DNA from: Mixophyes australis
Lineage: Eukaryota; Chordata; Amphibia; Anura; Limnodynastidae
Assembly (NCBI GenBank): GCA_036250195.1
Contig: JAVHZZ010000005.1
Span: 68,941,505 to 69,005,504, forward strand
Reading direction: 5' to 3'
DNA: 64,000 bases
The notes under the pieces were generated by a model, which saw nothing but the letters and a program-made list of their open reading frames with translations, was not told where the DNA came from and made no database searches. Of this stretch, positions 1-11,136 are shown in pieces. The translations under genes and the position numbers were made by a program. Each line of letters starts with the position of its first letter. Position 1 is the first letter of the stretch.

Positions 1-236
1 AGAGAGATCCCTGTGTCTGGATAGACATCTGGATAGATGTGGCGATAAAGATGAAGGATGAGGTGATGGAGAAAAATGATGAGGTGGTGACATGTGGACA
101 AAACCACGTTAAAAAAGGGCGCTTGCGTCGGGAAGTAACGCTCTTCCCTTGAGGAGGCGTGGCCTAGCCCCAAATGCATGACACCTTAAGTAGCTTGATT
201 TGACTAGAATGCATGAGTGTCATGCACGGGTTAACT

Positions 237-279
<43 letters not shown>

Positions 280-2375
280 CTTTATTTGTGTCTGCCTTTA
301 TATTTTCGGATTCATTGGACTGGTACAGTGAAGTTCATATTTCATTTTTCATATATTAATTGTTGTAGGGATATAGTTTATGTTTATTTCAACCGCTGTT
401 TTGTAATAGTTTGCACCATTCATATCCTATAGCATTAAGTGGTTATCAAAAGTAAAATGACCTCTACTGATAGTTGAAATGACCACATGTGTTAGTTACA
501 GTAGTCAGTTATCTAATTTTATAGATGTTATGCCCTAGAGGGTCATGCCCCTAGATTAAGCTAAATCAGTAGCCTAATGATTGTAAAAATAAAAAAATAA
601 GAATAAATAAGAGTAAATGTCCCTCGTATAGTACTAGATATAATGTTTATTTAGAATGTGACAAACACAATTAAGCCATAGTTATTGTAACTTTGAACAA
701 GATAATCCATTGCTTGTTGATCATTTTGTAAGGGTTGGGTACGCTTTACCGATGTCCACTACTCCGAAATGGAGACATGGAGAAGGCCTACAAAGAAAAT
801 CCGAAATTATGAAAACCAATTGGAAAAGAAACAGACTTACCTTCAACCCAACGCTGGAGATCTCCAATGGGAGCACCATGCTGACAGCAAGTGATTCCGA
901 ATGGAGAAGTGTTCGGCACTGCAGGCTGACGTCATCGCAACGTCTGTCAAAAGAAATTTAAAGCGGATTTGGATTTTCTGTGAGGGCCTTCTCCATGTTG
1001 GAATAGTGGTAATCGTAAAAACGATTGCCACCTATTTTGTAAGAGCAGCCATTTATTTCCAGTAAAGAAATGCTGTACGTAGTGTATGAAGCAACAGTGA
1101 CATAGCAAAAAAGTCTATTAGCTAAAACTAAAAGAAATAAATTAGCAAACATTAGAAATTATTGAGTCATATGCCTTATGTAACACTAGCATATCTGTAC
1201 ATATCTGTACATTTAATTTTTTTATAGAAATTCATCAGCGGAGGCTTGGTAAGATATTTTGTTATAAAGCAAATTAAAGTCTTGTTGAAAAGTCTACTAT
1301 CCACTAGCATTGCATACTGTGTGCTCTGCTCTTGTCTGATGATTTTTTTCACTATATTTCTATTACTCTAATATTATGTACACTTACAGTGTCATTGATT
1401 ATCAAATCTTAAGGCTATTGTCTCACCAACACTTTTAAAAAAACAACTAAAAAACACAAGTATTTTCGATGGGTACATTCAGCATGACTCCATTTAATTG
1501 TTTGAAAATAAAATACACTCACTAAGGGCTCATTCACACTAGAAGTTTCATTGTATTTTGAAAGCTTTAAGGTGAAAACATGTTAAGTGCTTCTCTGCCA
1601 CTTCTTAAGGGCAGAGCGGTGGTAGCCATATTTCCAACAGTAGAAATATCAATAGAAATATGACCGACACGAAAATGCGACAGGCTAAATGCTGACGTAT
1701 AAAATCCCAACATAGACAAAATACAGACATTGTGATTGCCGACAGTGAAAATACCGACATTCACACTCTCAGCATTAAACCAACAATGCCAGCGGGACAA
1801 GCTGGCAGTAAATAGCAAAAATTAAATAAATGTTAGTAAATGTAAAAAAAAATAAAGCATGCTCCCCCTCCCCAGTCTTAATAACCCTAGTGCTGCCCAC
1901 CTAGTTCTGGTGGGAGGAAAATGGAGGATACAAATAGCGTGGAGTCCCCCTGATTTTCCTTCAACTAGCCCTAGGCTTTGCTAGCCGGGGCAAGTAGCAC
2001 TATAGCAGATGAACCCACAGCAGGTGGTGCCCCTGCCATCCAACTAGCCCCAGGCTGGTCATCAAGAGGCTGGATTCCCTAGTGAGTTGGGGTCTGCAAA
2101 AAAAATGTGGGCCCTCTAGCCCCATGCTGACAGCAATGAAAGGTTAATGATAACACTAATGCTGCAAGCCTAAGGCTGGTTGGAGGCAATTCGGGGGGTT
2201 AAACGGAAAAAAATATAACAACAAACCATACAATTGATTTCTGTAGAACTATCTCTCGAAGCTCTCAGTAACTCTCAGCCTGTGTTTAAGCAGTACATTC
2301 TAACATGGTAAGTTGCTGCAGAGAAGGTAAGATAGTATTCTGGACTCAGTTAAACACAATTTTTTTCATGTAATA
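1..2375. other. Probable upstream kcnh8 intron: no gene; TA repeat and interspersed-repeat remnant
   Basis: No coding exon recognised. There is a (TA)n microsatellite at 237-274. From about 1600 to 2215 the sequence looks like old interspersed repeat: short words such as CCGACA and CCGACAGTGAAAATACCGAC recur around 1660-1760, followed by a G/C-rich stretch with GGGGTCC-like words resembling 25480-25700. The short open frames here have no recognisable motifs. Calling this intron depends on the PAS exons lying upstream, which the window cannot show. Confidence 0.5.
237..274. repeat. (TA)n microsatellite
   Basis: About 19 uninterrupted TA units followed by CACACC. Confidence 0.95.
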
Positions 2376-2377
2376 TA

Positions 2378-3569
2378 CACTATATGAACAAAGTATTTGG
2401 CCACACTGGTTAATTATTGAATGGAGTTGTTTCAATCAGACCTGTTGCCAGAGATATATAAAATCAAGCACCTAGACATGCTGTCTCTATTTGCAAACAT
2501 TTGTGATATAAAATGGGTCATTCTGAAGAGCTCAATAACTTCAAAGGTGGCACTGTGATAGGATGCCACCTTTGCAATAAGACGGTTTGTGAAATTTCAT
2601 CCCTGCTGGAAATTCCACGGTCAACTGTAAGTGATATTATTAGAAAGTGGAAGCGTTTAAGAACAACAGCAACTCAGCCACAAAATGTAAGACCATGTTA
2701 ATTCACAGAATGGGGTCAATGACTGCTAAGGCACATGGTATGTAAAAGACGCCAACGCTCTGCTGATTCCATAGCTGAAGAGTTCCGAACTGGGTTTCCA
2801 TGGCCGAACAGTTGAATGCAAGCCTCACATCACCAAGACCAATGCCTAGCATCTGATGGATTGCCGTAAAGCACACCGACACTAGACTGTGGAGCAGTAG
2901 AAATGTGTTCTGTGGAGTGATGAGTCATGTTCCTCTGTTTGGCAATCAGATGGGCGAGTCTGTGTTTGGCTAATCCTGGGATAGCGTTACCTGCCTGACT
3001 GCATTATGCCAACTGTGAAGTTTGGTGGAGGAGAAATAATGGTATGGGGTTGTTTTTCAGGGTTTGGGCTAGGCCACTTATCTCCAATGAAGAGCAATCT
3101 TAATGCCTCAGCATACCAAGTCATTTTGGACAATGCTGTGCTTCCAACTTTGTGGCAACATTTTGGGGAAAGCTATTTTCTATTGCAACAAGACTGTACC
3201 CTAGTGCACAAAGGACTACAAAGACATGGCTTGATGAGTTTAGTGTGGAAGAACTTGACTGGCCCTTACAGAGCTCTGATCTCAATTCCATCGAACATCT
3301 TTGGGATGAACTGGAACGGAGATTGCGAGCCAGGCCTTCTCGTCCAACATCAGTGCCTGACCTCATAAATGCTCTGCAGAATGAATGGGCACAAATTCCC
3401 ACAGAAACACTCCAACATCTTGTGGAAAGCCTTCCAAGAAGAGTGGAAGCTGTTATCGCAGCAAAGGGGGGACCAACTTCATATTAAAGTATATGTACTT
3501 GAATACAATGTCATTACAGTCCTTGTTGGTGTAATGGTCAAGCGTCCGAATACTTTTGTCCATATAGTG
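2378..3569 (+). mobile_element. Tc1/mariner-type transposon, complete but dead
   Basis: The 5' end CACTATATGAACAAAGTATT and the reverse complement of the 3' end (CACTATATGGACAAAAGTAT) form terminal inverted repeats. The element is flanked on both sides by TA (2376-2377 and 3570-3571), the target dinucleotide of the superfamily. Its length of 1,192 bp and internal transposase remains fit a full-length Tc1-like element. It is inactivated by stops and frameshifts. Confidence 0.93.
2513..3484 (+). pseudogene. Tc1-like transposase pseudogene
   Basis: The N-terminal part (about 2513-2698) is a helix-turn-helix DNA-binding segment with SSLLEIPRSTVSDIIRKWK. The catalytic region follows in two further frames: [16 protein letters not shown] near 3010-3060, the second catalytic aspartate within LLQQD near 3185, and [20 protein letters not shown] near 3250-3315, which contains the final acidic residue of the DD34E triad. 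The middle (2700-3000) has stop codons, and a frameshift near 3190-3230 splits the catalytic domain. No functional protein is possible. Normal family length is about 340 residues. Confidence 0.92.
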
Positions 3570-3571
3570 TA

Positions 3572-5880
3572 TGTTATTCAGCTCAGCAATACACCCTTTG
3601 ATATTTATAATGTTCAATGTTAGCTTTACTTGCTCTTTAAACAAAATCATAGACTACAAGAGTATGCTTTGCTAAAACTGATAAGAACTAACAATGTTAA
3701 TATAGAGTAGAAAAGTGACAATCAGTTTTAAATCCAGGAATTCCTAGGACCCCATGTAAATAATAATCAGTATGAATGTTTAGGATACTGATTTTTTTTA
3801 ACTCCACCTAAAATGATCATTTAAAGGAACTCTTAACATGTATTGCTTTTTTTTCTTTTAGTTTTTCTTGCAATGAGAATGATAAGGCATTACAGTTTAA
3901 AAACTAATCTAGCTATAGGAAATTATATAGTATCGATGGTAGCTGAGCTCACCATTTTGTAGAGATTCCATTTTTACTTACGTTACATTTTTCTTCCCAG
4001 AACTTTTCTGTCATTTTTTTTTTAATGTTTGTAATTTTATTTTTGTATTAAAAAAAAAAAGAAAATGATTAAGGTGCAACATGTCATAAAATACTAACAT
4101 AAGAAGAATCCTGTATCAAGCATTCAACATTACTTCATAATAACAAAAAGTGTTATGCTCATACAGAAAACAATATGAAGTTCTGATAACATCTGTGGTA
4201 AAAAGGGGAAATATCCAGAATACCAGAGAAAATATATTTACTTCTAAGTCATAGGAGCATTATACTGTTAGTTGAAAAATCTAATTAAAATAGGAAAAAT
4301 AGAAAATCAATAATATGAGGATGGGGTAAAGGAGAAGTGAATGATTATGGGGTATATGGAGACAAGAGGGATATCAGGATCAGGAGTTAAGAGCCTATCC
4401 TTTAGTGACATTGGATAAACTGGTTAAACTTTGTGAAAGCTGGACTTGTGTACAAGGTTCTTTAAAGTCTAAGCAATTAATAAAAATAGAACAACAATCC
4501 TCACACCTATTAGAAGAAAAAGGATAATGTCATTCCCATTCCTGTAAATCTCAAGTCTTCCAAACCACTCATTTAGTGTTGGAGGAGAGGGGATCTCCAA
4601 TGGACTGGGATTATTGTTTTTGCAGCACTATTTTGGTGCCTCAATAGTGAAATCTGTAGCTAGTGACTGGTGCATAATATTTAGTAATCAGAGCTGAGAT
4701 TCTCTGGAATTTCACTTTGCATAAATTATTTGGATATAGAGATCGCCTGTTCCCAAAATGGCCAAAGTCTTGGACATTCCCATCAGATGTGTAATGGTGT
4801 CTCAATAGCCATATTTTATCTACAGCAGGAGTTGGGGGTACCAAGGTACATTTTAGCGAGGAGGATAGGGCACCTGTACCATTTCGATAGGACCTAATAT
4901 TGGGTGTCGAATACAGACACATTTAACAAGATATTTTAACGAGACTGGTTGTCTGGACGATCTTATTCCAGCTGCTTTCCTGGGCCTCATTACCTAGGTC
5001 CCTCTCTCAATCTGAAATTTGTTAATGTGCTGAAACTATTTTCTATTAAAAGTTTATAAATACATAATTATATTTGTATGGGACAGGTTGAGGCTGTACA
5101 CATGATTCACCTACGGAAATAAGTCCCGTTGTGTGCCGTAATGTGCGTGAAAATGCTCTGCGTCTAACGACAAATGGACTTTACGCCAGTGAATGCAAGT
5201 TCATCCAATTCAAATTCAAACACAAATTACACTTCCAACAGAATGCGATTTAAAGGGCGGAACAGGGGATGAAAGGGGCATATGCACATAGGCAATGCAC
5301 AGTAAGGATGTAAGTGCTGATTGATAGTGATGAAGGATGCATACGCATTCCAGAACAATTAACAGTAACTATAATAATGCATTTTATATACAGTATGCAT
5401 TAAGAACATTCTAATAAATGTATTTCATGTAAAAAAAAGATGAAAGAAACTAAAAAATTTAAATTAGTTATTATATTATACACAGGTGTATGCATTCTTA
5501 TACTATACATATGCATTTTACGTGTCCTGCAGTGTATTCTGCCTGTGTGCATATGGCAAGCATAGTATAGCCATAATGTGCTTATACCCTTATTCAAAAG
5601 GAAATGTTTATTGAGATCTGCTTGTACTTGAATATGGGCGTATATGTGTGCAATTTTCAGCTGTTTTTAAAAAAACGCAAATTGTGTTCACTCTGCGTTC
5701 CTTAATGGATCAGGTCTATAGTCTCAAAAGGTAAAAGTTCTCAGCCTTCTATCTGACAATTTTATTGAGATGTGATAATATTCTCACAATAAAAAAGTTT
5801 GTGGATTTGGCCTAATGGCAACGCATGGCAAGGTATCAGAAAGGTCCAAAATAAGGGCAGATAAAGAGGAAAGAGACTCA
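3572..5880. other. Non-coding stretch, nothing firm
   Basis: A/T-rich, no exon or intact element recognised. The part around 5090-5720 looks like an old frog MITE because it ends in CCTTAATGGATCAGG, a word common at ends of such repeats, but I could not match a partner end. Confidence 0.4.
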
Positions 5881-6027
5881 GGGCTAGATTTAATAAGCCT
5901 ATAGCAACCAATCAGATTATAGCTGTCATTTTGTAGAAAGTACTAAATAAATGAAAGCTAGAATCTGATTAGTTGCTATAGGCAACATCCTCACTTTTTC
6001 AAACCCGCAGCTTAGTAAATATACCCC
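5881..6027. mobile_element. Palindromic Harbinger-type MITE, copy 1
   Basis: Starts GGGCTAGATT and ends AATATACCCC, with the 3-bp direct repeat TCA on both sides (5878-5880, 6028-6030). The interior contains CCAATCAGATT and its inverted partner AATCTGATTAGTTGC, so most of the element folds on itself. The left arm is shortened by a deletion compared with the copies at 43236 and 60265. A 3-bp TNA target duplication and palindromic structure point to a PIF/Harbinger-derived MITE. Confidence 0.85.
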
Positions 6028-6796
6028 TCAGTCCCCTAAGTTTGTTCATAGCATATACAAAGTGGAAAAGTGAAACTGTGTTTACACATTTCCCTATTCT
6101 AAGCATAATTAGTTAAAGAACATATTTAAGGTTACAGTCCCTTCATTTATCATGTGCAGTAAATAGACCATGCACAGTTGATAGCTATATAGTTGTTCAT
6201 ATTCTAATTTCTGTAATATTAACTTAATCTGTCCTTTATCATGTTCGTATCATATATTCCTTAAAAAAGTAAATGTAGAATAGGAAATAAATAGCAAATA
6301 CCTTGATATTAGACTTGTTCAAAAAGGCATCGGTATATAGGCTCTGTTTGAAATTACCCACTCCATTATAAGGGAGATGGGGAATCATTAAGGGATTTTG
6401 GGAGGGTGAAAGTAAGGATTTTTAATTTGATTTGCAAAGAGATTCACTGAACGGATTGACCCAGTGCATTGACAGATGAAATTAGGTCAAGTGGATAAAT
6501 GTAAGAGCAGTGTTTTCTACTGACTGGGATATAATCATGTATAAGAAGTATAAATAATGCAAATTTTTTTTGCTATATATATCAATGAAATATACGTTCA
6601 AATATAAAACACTGTAATTGTATTAACTATAGCTATATTGTGTACAGTCTTTTTCTCAGTTTGATTTTATGCAGAAATATTTACATGATAGTTGTTATAT
6701 ATTATTATACGGATGGCAAAAGCCATCAACTTAAATAATGTTTAATTGAGCACTCCATTATGACACCCTATTTTCAGGTGCTAATAAGTCTGGAAT
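6028..6796. other. Non-coding stretch, nothing recognised
   Basis: A/T-rich sequence between two transposons; no motif, exon or repeat unit found. Confidence 0.5.
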
Positions 6797-6861
6797 ATTG
6801 AAACTAGAGATGGGCGGGTCCGGTTCTCCGAGAACCGAACCCACCCGAACTTTGGGTATCC

Positions 6862-6889
6862 GAGTACCGAGCTGAGCAGCTCGGTACTC
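6862..6889. repeat. Subterminal palindrome of hAT copy 1
   Basis: Thirteen-base arms GAGTACCGAGCTG and CAGCTCGGTACTC around a 2-base centre. The same palindrome, slightly altered, is at 30895-30922 in copy 2, and a different one (13228-13268) occupies the same position in copy 3. Its placement suggests a transposase-binding or regulatory site; that is inference. Confidence 0.85.
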
Positions 6890-6976
6890 TCCCGCCCATT
6901 CCGAATCCAAATCGAGGCCGAACGTCATTGTGACGTCGTCGGATCTCGGGACTCGGTTCTCGCGATACTTCAACTT

Positions 6977-6984
6977 TATAAATA
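6977..6984 (+). promoter_or_regulatory. Candidate TATA box of the hAT element
   Basis: TATAAATA lies in a short G/C-rich context about 1 kb upstream of the ORF. It is retained in the inverted copy (TATTTATA at 30800-30807). Conservation in both copies and distance from the element end make an internal promoter plausible; no transcript evidence is available here. Confidence 0.45.
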
Positions 6985-7160
6985 CACGCCTCCACAGCAA
7001 TCCATCGCCATTTGACAGAGGGAGAGAGCAGGGTGTAGTCATAGGCTAATTAGAGCAGGGACAGAGAATACAATATTGTTCTTGCAATTGCTCTAACCAA
7101 AATCGCTAGTGCAGAGAGGAGGATAGAGGTTTATTATTTTTTCTTCATATTTGGCACTCC

Positions 7161-7960
7161 CCAGCGCTTTTGGGGTGTCCCCCATAATTGTGCATTAATA
7201 TTTCTGGCTGTCAAAAGTCATATCTGTCAGCAGTATCTACTAAATAATTTGTAGCACACCTCAGTGTTTTTGGGGTGTCCTCCCTAATTGTGCATTAATA
7301 TTTCTGGCTGTCAAAAGTCATATCTGTCAGCAGTATCTACTAAATAATTTTTAGCACTCCTCAGTGTTTTTGGGGTGTCCTCCCTAATTGTGCATTAATA
7401 TTTCTGGCTGTCAAAAGTCATATCTGTCAGCAGTATCTACTCAATAATTTTTAGCACTCCTCAGTGTTTTTGGGGTGTCCTCCCTAATTGTGCATTAATA
7501 TTTCTGGCTGTCAAAAGTCATATCTGTCAGCAGTATCTACTAAATAATTTTTAGCACTCCTCAGTGTTTTTGGGGTGTCCTCCCTAATTGTGCATTAATA
7601 TTTCTGGCTGTCAAAAGTCATATCTGTCAGCAGTATCTACTCAATAATTTTTAGCACTCCTCAGTGTTTTTGGGGTGTCCTCCCTAATTGTGCATTAATA
7701 TTTCTGGCTGTCAAAAGTCATATCTGTCAGCAGTATCTACTCAATAATTTTTAGCACTCCTCAGTGTTTTTGGGGTGTCCTCCCTAATTGTGCATTAATA
7801 TTTCTGGCTGTCAAAAGTCATATCTGTCAGCAGTATCTACTCAATAATTTTTAGCACTCCTCAGTGTTTTTGGGGTGTCCTCCCTAATTGTGCATTAATA
7901 TTTCTGGCTGTCAAAAGTCATAACTGTCAGCAGAATCTACTAAATAATTTTTAGCACTCC
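7161..7960 (+). repeat. Eight tandem repeats of exactly 100 bp
   Basis: The word TTTTGGGGTGTCC recurs at 100-base steps from 7168 onward, and all units share TAATTGTGCATTAATATTTC and GGCTGTCAAAAGTCATA. Units differ by few bases; variants with TCTACTAAATAA and TCTACTCAATAA show recent unit duplication. The array ends directly before the ORF start. Confidence 0.97.
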
Positions 7961-7979
7961 CCAGTGGTTTGCGCTCAGA

Positions 7980-8639
7980 ATGGATTCAAAGCAGTCCACA
8001 TATGATCTAAATGAGCAACCAGGTTCTGTCACCAGTCCTGATGTTAGTGTTCCCAGTACGTCATCTGGCCAAGGCGATGTCAAACAACAGAGTGTTTTCA
8101 AATTAGTGCAAAAAACAAAAACCCAAAAAAATTTTACTGTATTGAAGCGAAAAAGAAGTGTAACTGAGCAAAAGTTAAGTGACGATAAAAAAAAAATTGC
8201 AAGCATGCCATTCTACACACGCAGTGGCAAAGAGAGAATGAGGCCTTCACCTTTGGCTATTAGTGGCAGATCCCAAAAAGTTACCCAGCCTACAATTGGT
8301 GCACAACTACTGTTACGCGTCAAAGCCGAGCTGCAAGATAACAGTGAGGCATTACAGGAGAATATTTGCTCTGATTCACAAATGACAACAATCCCTGTGG
8401 AGAGTCCATCCAACAGTGGGATGTCTAATCGTGAGCATTCTGCTGATGTGTGCCTTAATAGCCCGAGTGTAGCCGGTGATACCCAAATTGAGGATGCCAC
8501 TTTGGAATTAGAAGAGGATGAGGGGGAGATTTGTGTAGGCGACGAGGGCGCTAATGATGATGTTGATGATTATGATGCAGACAGATACCAAATTGCCTTT
8601 CTCAATTTCTATTTATATTCTAGATTATATAACGGCTGA
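7980..8639 (+). CDS. Hypothetical 219-aa protein encoded by the hAT element
   Basis: I do not recognise this protein. It begins MDSKQSTYDLNEQPGS at the first ATG after the 100-bp array. The first 60 residues are rich in S, T, Q and K and contain a basic patch (LKRKR, near residue 57) that could act as a nuclear signal. The middle has FYTRSGKERMRPSPLAISGR. The last third is strongly acidic (LELEEDEGEICVGDEG, then DDVDDYDADR), and the final 20 residues lie in the first unit of the 3' repeats. No BED finger, RNase-H fold or other domain is visible. The - strand copy (29202-29903) is similar along nearly all its length, but most differences in the first 50 codons that I compared change the amino acid. 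This argues against selection after insertion. It may be a leftover N-terminal exon of a transposase or an accessory protein. Confidence 0.6.
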   Translation: MDSKQSTYDLNEQPGSVTSPDVSVPSTSSGQGDVKQQSVFKLVQKTKTQKNFTVLKRKRSVTEQKLSDDKKKIASMPFYTRSGKERMRPSPLAISGRSQKVTQPTIGAQLLLRVKAELQDNSEALQENICSDSQMTTIPVESPSNSGMSNREHSADVCLNSPSVAGDTQIEDATLELEEDEGEICVGDEGANDDVDDYDADRYQIAFLNFYLYSRLYNG

Positions 8640-8930
8640 ATAGTTTTCTATTTTACTCCTAGTGGAGAGAGGATCTGATGCAGACAGATACCAAACTGCC
8701 GTTGTCCATTTCAATTTATATTGTACAGTATATAACGGCTGAATTTATTAGTATTTTATACAAGTGGAGGGGGGCCTAGAGAGACAGAAACCAAACTGGC
8801 TTTCTCCATGTCAATTAATATTGTACAGTCTATAATGGCTGAATTTTTTGTTTTTTTAAAAAAGTGGAGGGGGCCTATAGAGACAGAAAGCAAACTGCCT
8901 TTTTCCATTTCTTTACATATTTAACTATAA
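8578..8930 (+). repeat. Second array, about 100-bp period, after the ORF
   Basis: The phrase AGACAGATACCAAACTGCC and variants occur near 8580, 8683, 8783 and 8881. This gives four diverged units unrelated to the upstream array. The first unit overlaps the ORF's 3' end. Confidence 0.85.
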
Positions 8931-9166
8931 GTGTAGGGTGTAATATAGATTCAAAGACGATGGCTGCATTGCCAATATGCATAGATGGAGAGGAAGACAA
9001 TCTGTTTTGTGTGTAGAATAAATGAAGGCCTACCAACGAAGAATTAAACAGTTTTTTTGGATGATTTATTACCTCAACAATTAGATTACTTATCTCTAAA
9101 ACGGTTGGAGCACTAAATTGGGTTATTTTAGGCACAAAAACATGTATTTTCCAACAAAATAGCAAA

Positions 9167-9290
9167 ACAAAACCAAACAAAACCAAAACCAAAACCAAAA
9201 CACGCAATGGCGGTTTTGCAAAACCAAAACCAAAACCAAAACACGACGGTAATCCAGATCCAAAACCGAATCCAAAACCAAAACACGGGG
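9167..9290. repeat. Subterminal CCAAAA repeats of hAT copy 1
   Basis: Runs of AAACC/CCAAAA interrupted by CACGCAATGGCGG and CACGACGG, ending at the 3' terminus. The same block, inverted, is at 28590-28690 and, more diverged, at 12810-12940 and 55700-55770. Repeated short words next to hAT ends are typical transposase-binding sites. Confidence 0.8.
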
Positions 9291-9315
9291 GTCAGTGACC
9301 ATCTCTAATTGAAAC

Positions 9316-11130
9316 AGAGTTACATGAAGTCTGCTATGCAGACACATACTGTACAGCAAGCTGAGATTTGTCATTTTTTTGTTTAATATTCAAGTGAATA
9401 TTCTGGAGATAGTAAAATTGAAAAAAAAAATAGAAGGGGAGTTTTTAGAATTTTTTTTTTTGGAAAGAAACTTTGCTACAGTGAAACTAATAGTTATCCA
9501 TAAAATTTGGTATAATTTATGTTTTAATGCAGGACTTTGCTAACCTTAACCAATTCTGAAAAATTTAAGTGGCAGCAATTACAGAGAGGTGTTTCTGAAA
9601 TCTGTCCGTATTTCAGAGATGCTCTGTTGGTGAATGAATTAGCTTATCTATCCTGATGTAATAATAATCACAGTGAAAAATGTCTGTAGCCTTATAAAAG
9701 GAACTTACTGTCACTCAAACATTCTTGCCTTCTGGATTGCGGTAGAGGAAATGTCTGTGGGTGCACTCTCTGACTATCACTGTGACAATAAGTAGTCCAG
9801 TAGATTTGTATGCACATTGTATGTGCTATAAAGTTGTGTGAACTGGTACAAACTTAAGTGGTTCCCTGTTGCCCATCTGCTGGGACTGCTGAATTTCCTC
9901 CAGGGGTTTTTCCAGTTGTTCCTCCAGGGGCTCCTTCACTGGCTCCAGGGTTCTTTAAGCGGTTTGTCCAGTGCCTGCTCCATGGGCTCCAGGGGTTCTT
10001 CAGGCTGTTCTTCCAGGAGCTCCTCATATGGCTTCTCCCTTGGCTCCTCCTATGGTTCCTCCCTGGACTCCTTCCTCACATCCTGTTGGTAGCGGTGACG
10101 ATGGCGGAAGTCTATTTGAATAAATATGACACATGACACATTAGTATTTAAATAATTATTATATATCTCGCCTACATAGATAGATACACCGATATAATCT
10201 TAGGTTTCAAGTTTAATTATTAAATAACACACATGGAGCATTACTGCACCATTGCCCAAATGAAAACACCTCTACAACACTTGCATATGGACTTGATCTA
10301 GGAGGTTTATTAAAAATTATACTAAAGTGAATGTAATTACATATTGGTACTTACACATCACTATTGCATAGTAGGCCTTGTGTAATGAAGGTTATTAGAA
10401 GCCACATTACTACCTACAATACCTTCTCTTCTACACTGGAACATAACTACAAGGACCAGATAAATCTATAATCATAAGTATTTATTTTCAGTTGTGCCTG
10501 GCAAGTTCCCTCCTAATATTTGCAAGGAGCTGCGATTGCCTGCTGCGGAAGTCACTCAAGTGACATTGCAGTTGAGCAGCCGACCACCTGCTGCTCACTC
10601 TACACCACAGATATTGTTTTGCAGCCCTATAGGCTGCATTTTTTTCAGTGTTGCTCAGGTATTGGGCTGTGGGACCCAAGTAATGGTCCATCACTTTAGT
10701 AAGGTCCCGCAGCTCAATTCTCGAGAAGCTTGCTGCTCGCATGTTTGTAAGTGAATTAGATTTTTAAACATTCTCCTCACTGATTGGCTAGCAGAACATT
10801 TATGGGCATAGGTACGTAAGTCGCGGATCACTTCTAGACCATATCTTAAATGGCAGATAGTCTTTTACTTGCCCCTAATTGCATACCTGTACAGCCCACA
10901 ATAGTGCACAAATGCAATTAGGGATGTTCCAAATGCCTGGGCGTTCACACACAATAAATGGCTGGAAAATATACCTCTGCAGACACTATATAAAGCTGGA
11001 GAGGCAAAGATTGTTCCTTGCCATTTTGTGAATCCGGCTGTATAGTTTCATTATATGCTAGAGATTGCTTTGGAAAAATCTTCCATTTGGAGGAAGAGAT
11101 CGTTGTCCTCCCTTGGTAAACGAAGGCAGC
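9316..11130. other. Non-coding stretch with a repetitive CTCC/GGCTCC patch
   Basis: No exon recognised. At 9880-10090 an imperfect repetitive patch of words like GGCTCCTCC and CTCCAGGGG yields open frames in two + strand phases; these read as low-complexity, not protein. Around 10490-10740 a minus-strand frame is listed separately. Confidence 0.45.
10488..10742 (-). pseudogene. Possible Myb/SANT-like fragment, uncertain
   Basis: An 84-residue open frame reads ELRDLTKVMDHYLGPTAQYL, later AAYRAAKQYLWCRVSSRWSA and DFRSRQSQLLANIRREL. Spacing of aromatic residues (Y, W, W) and the final basic helix faintly resemble the Myb/SANT-like proteins that accompany Harbinger transposases in frogs. No flanking transposase is seen. 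It could equally be chance coding potential in a G/C-richer stretch. Confidence 0.2.
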
Positions 11131-11136
11131 CAAACT

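Larger units (their letters stand above)
6805..9307 (+). mobile_element. hAT-type element, copy 1, with repeat array and ORF
   Basis: Ends TAGAGATGG at the left and CCATCTCTA at the right, flanked by a perfect 8-bp target duplication ATTGAAAC (6797-6804, 9308-9315), diagnostic of hAT transposition. Order inside: a left terminus with nested palindromes, a TATAAATA box, eight 100-bp tandem repeats (7161-7960), a 219-aa ORF (7980-8639), repeats of about 100 bp trailing the ORF (8578-8930), and a right subterminal block of CCAAAA words (about 9170-9290). I see no transposase domain, so it is probably non-autonomous. A second copy lies inverted at 28569-30979. Confidence 0.92.

Noticed and set aside
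7161..7960. CRISPR-like regular array
   Set aside because: Units are contiguous 100-bp repeats without unique spacers, in a vertebrate transposon.
9838..10136. Frames rich in G, S, L, P across a CTCC/GGCTCC patch
   Set aside because: Low-complexity repeat, open in two phases, no recognisable protein.
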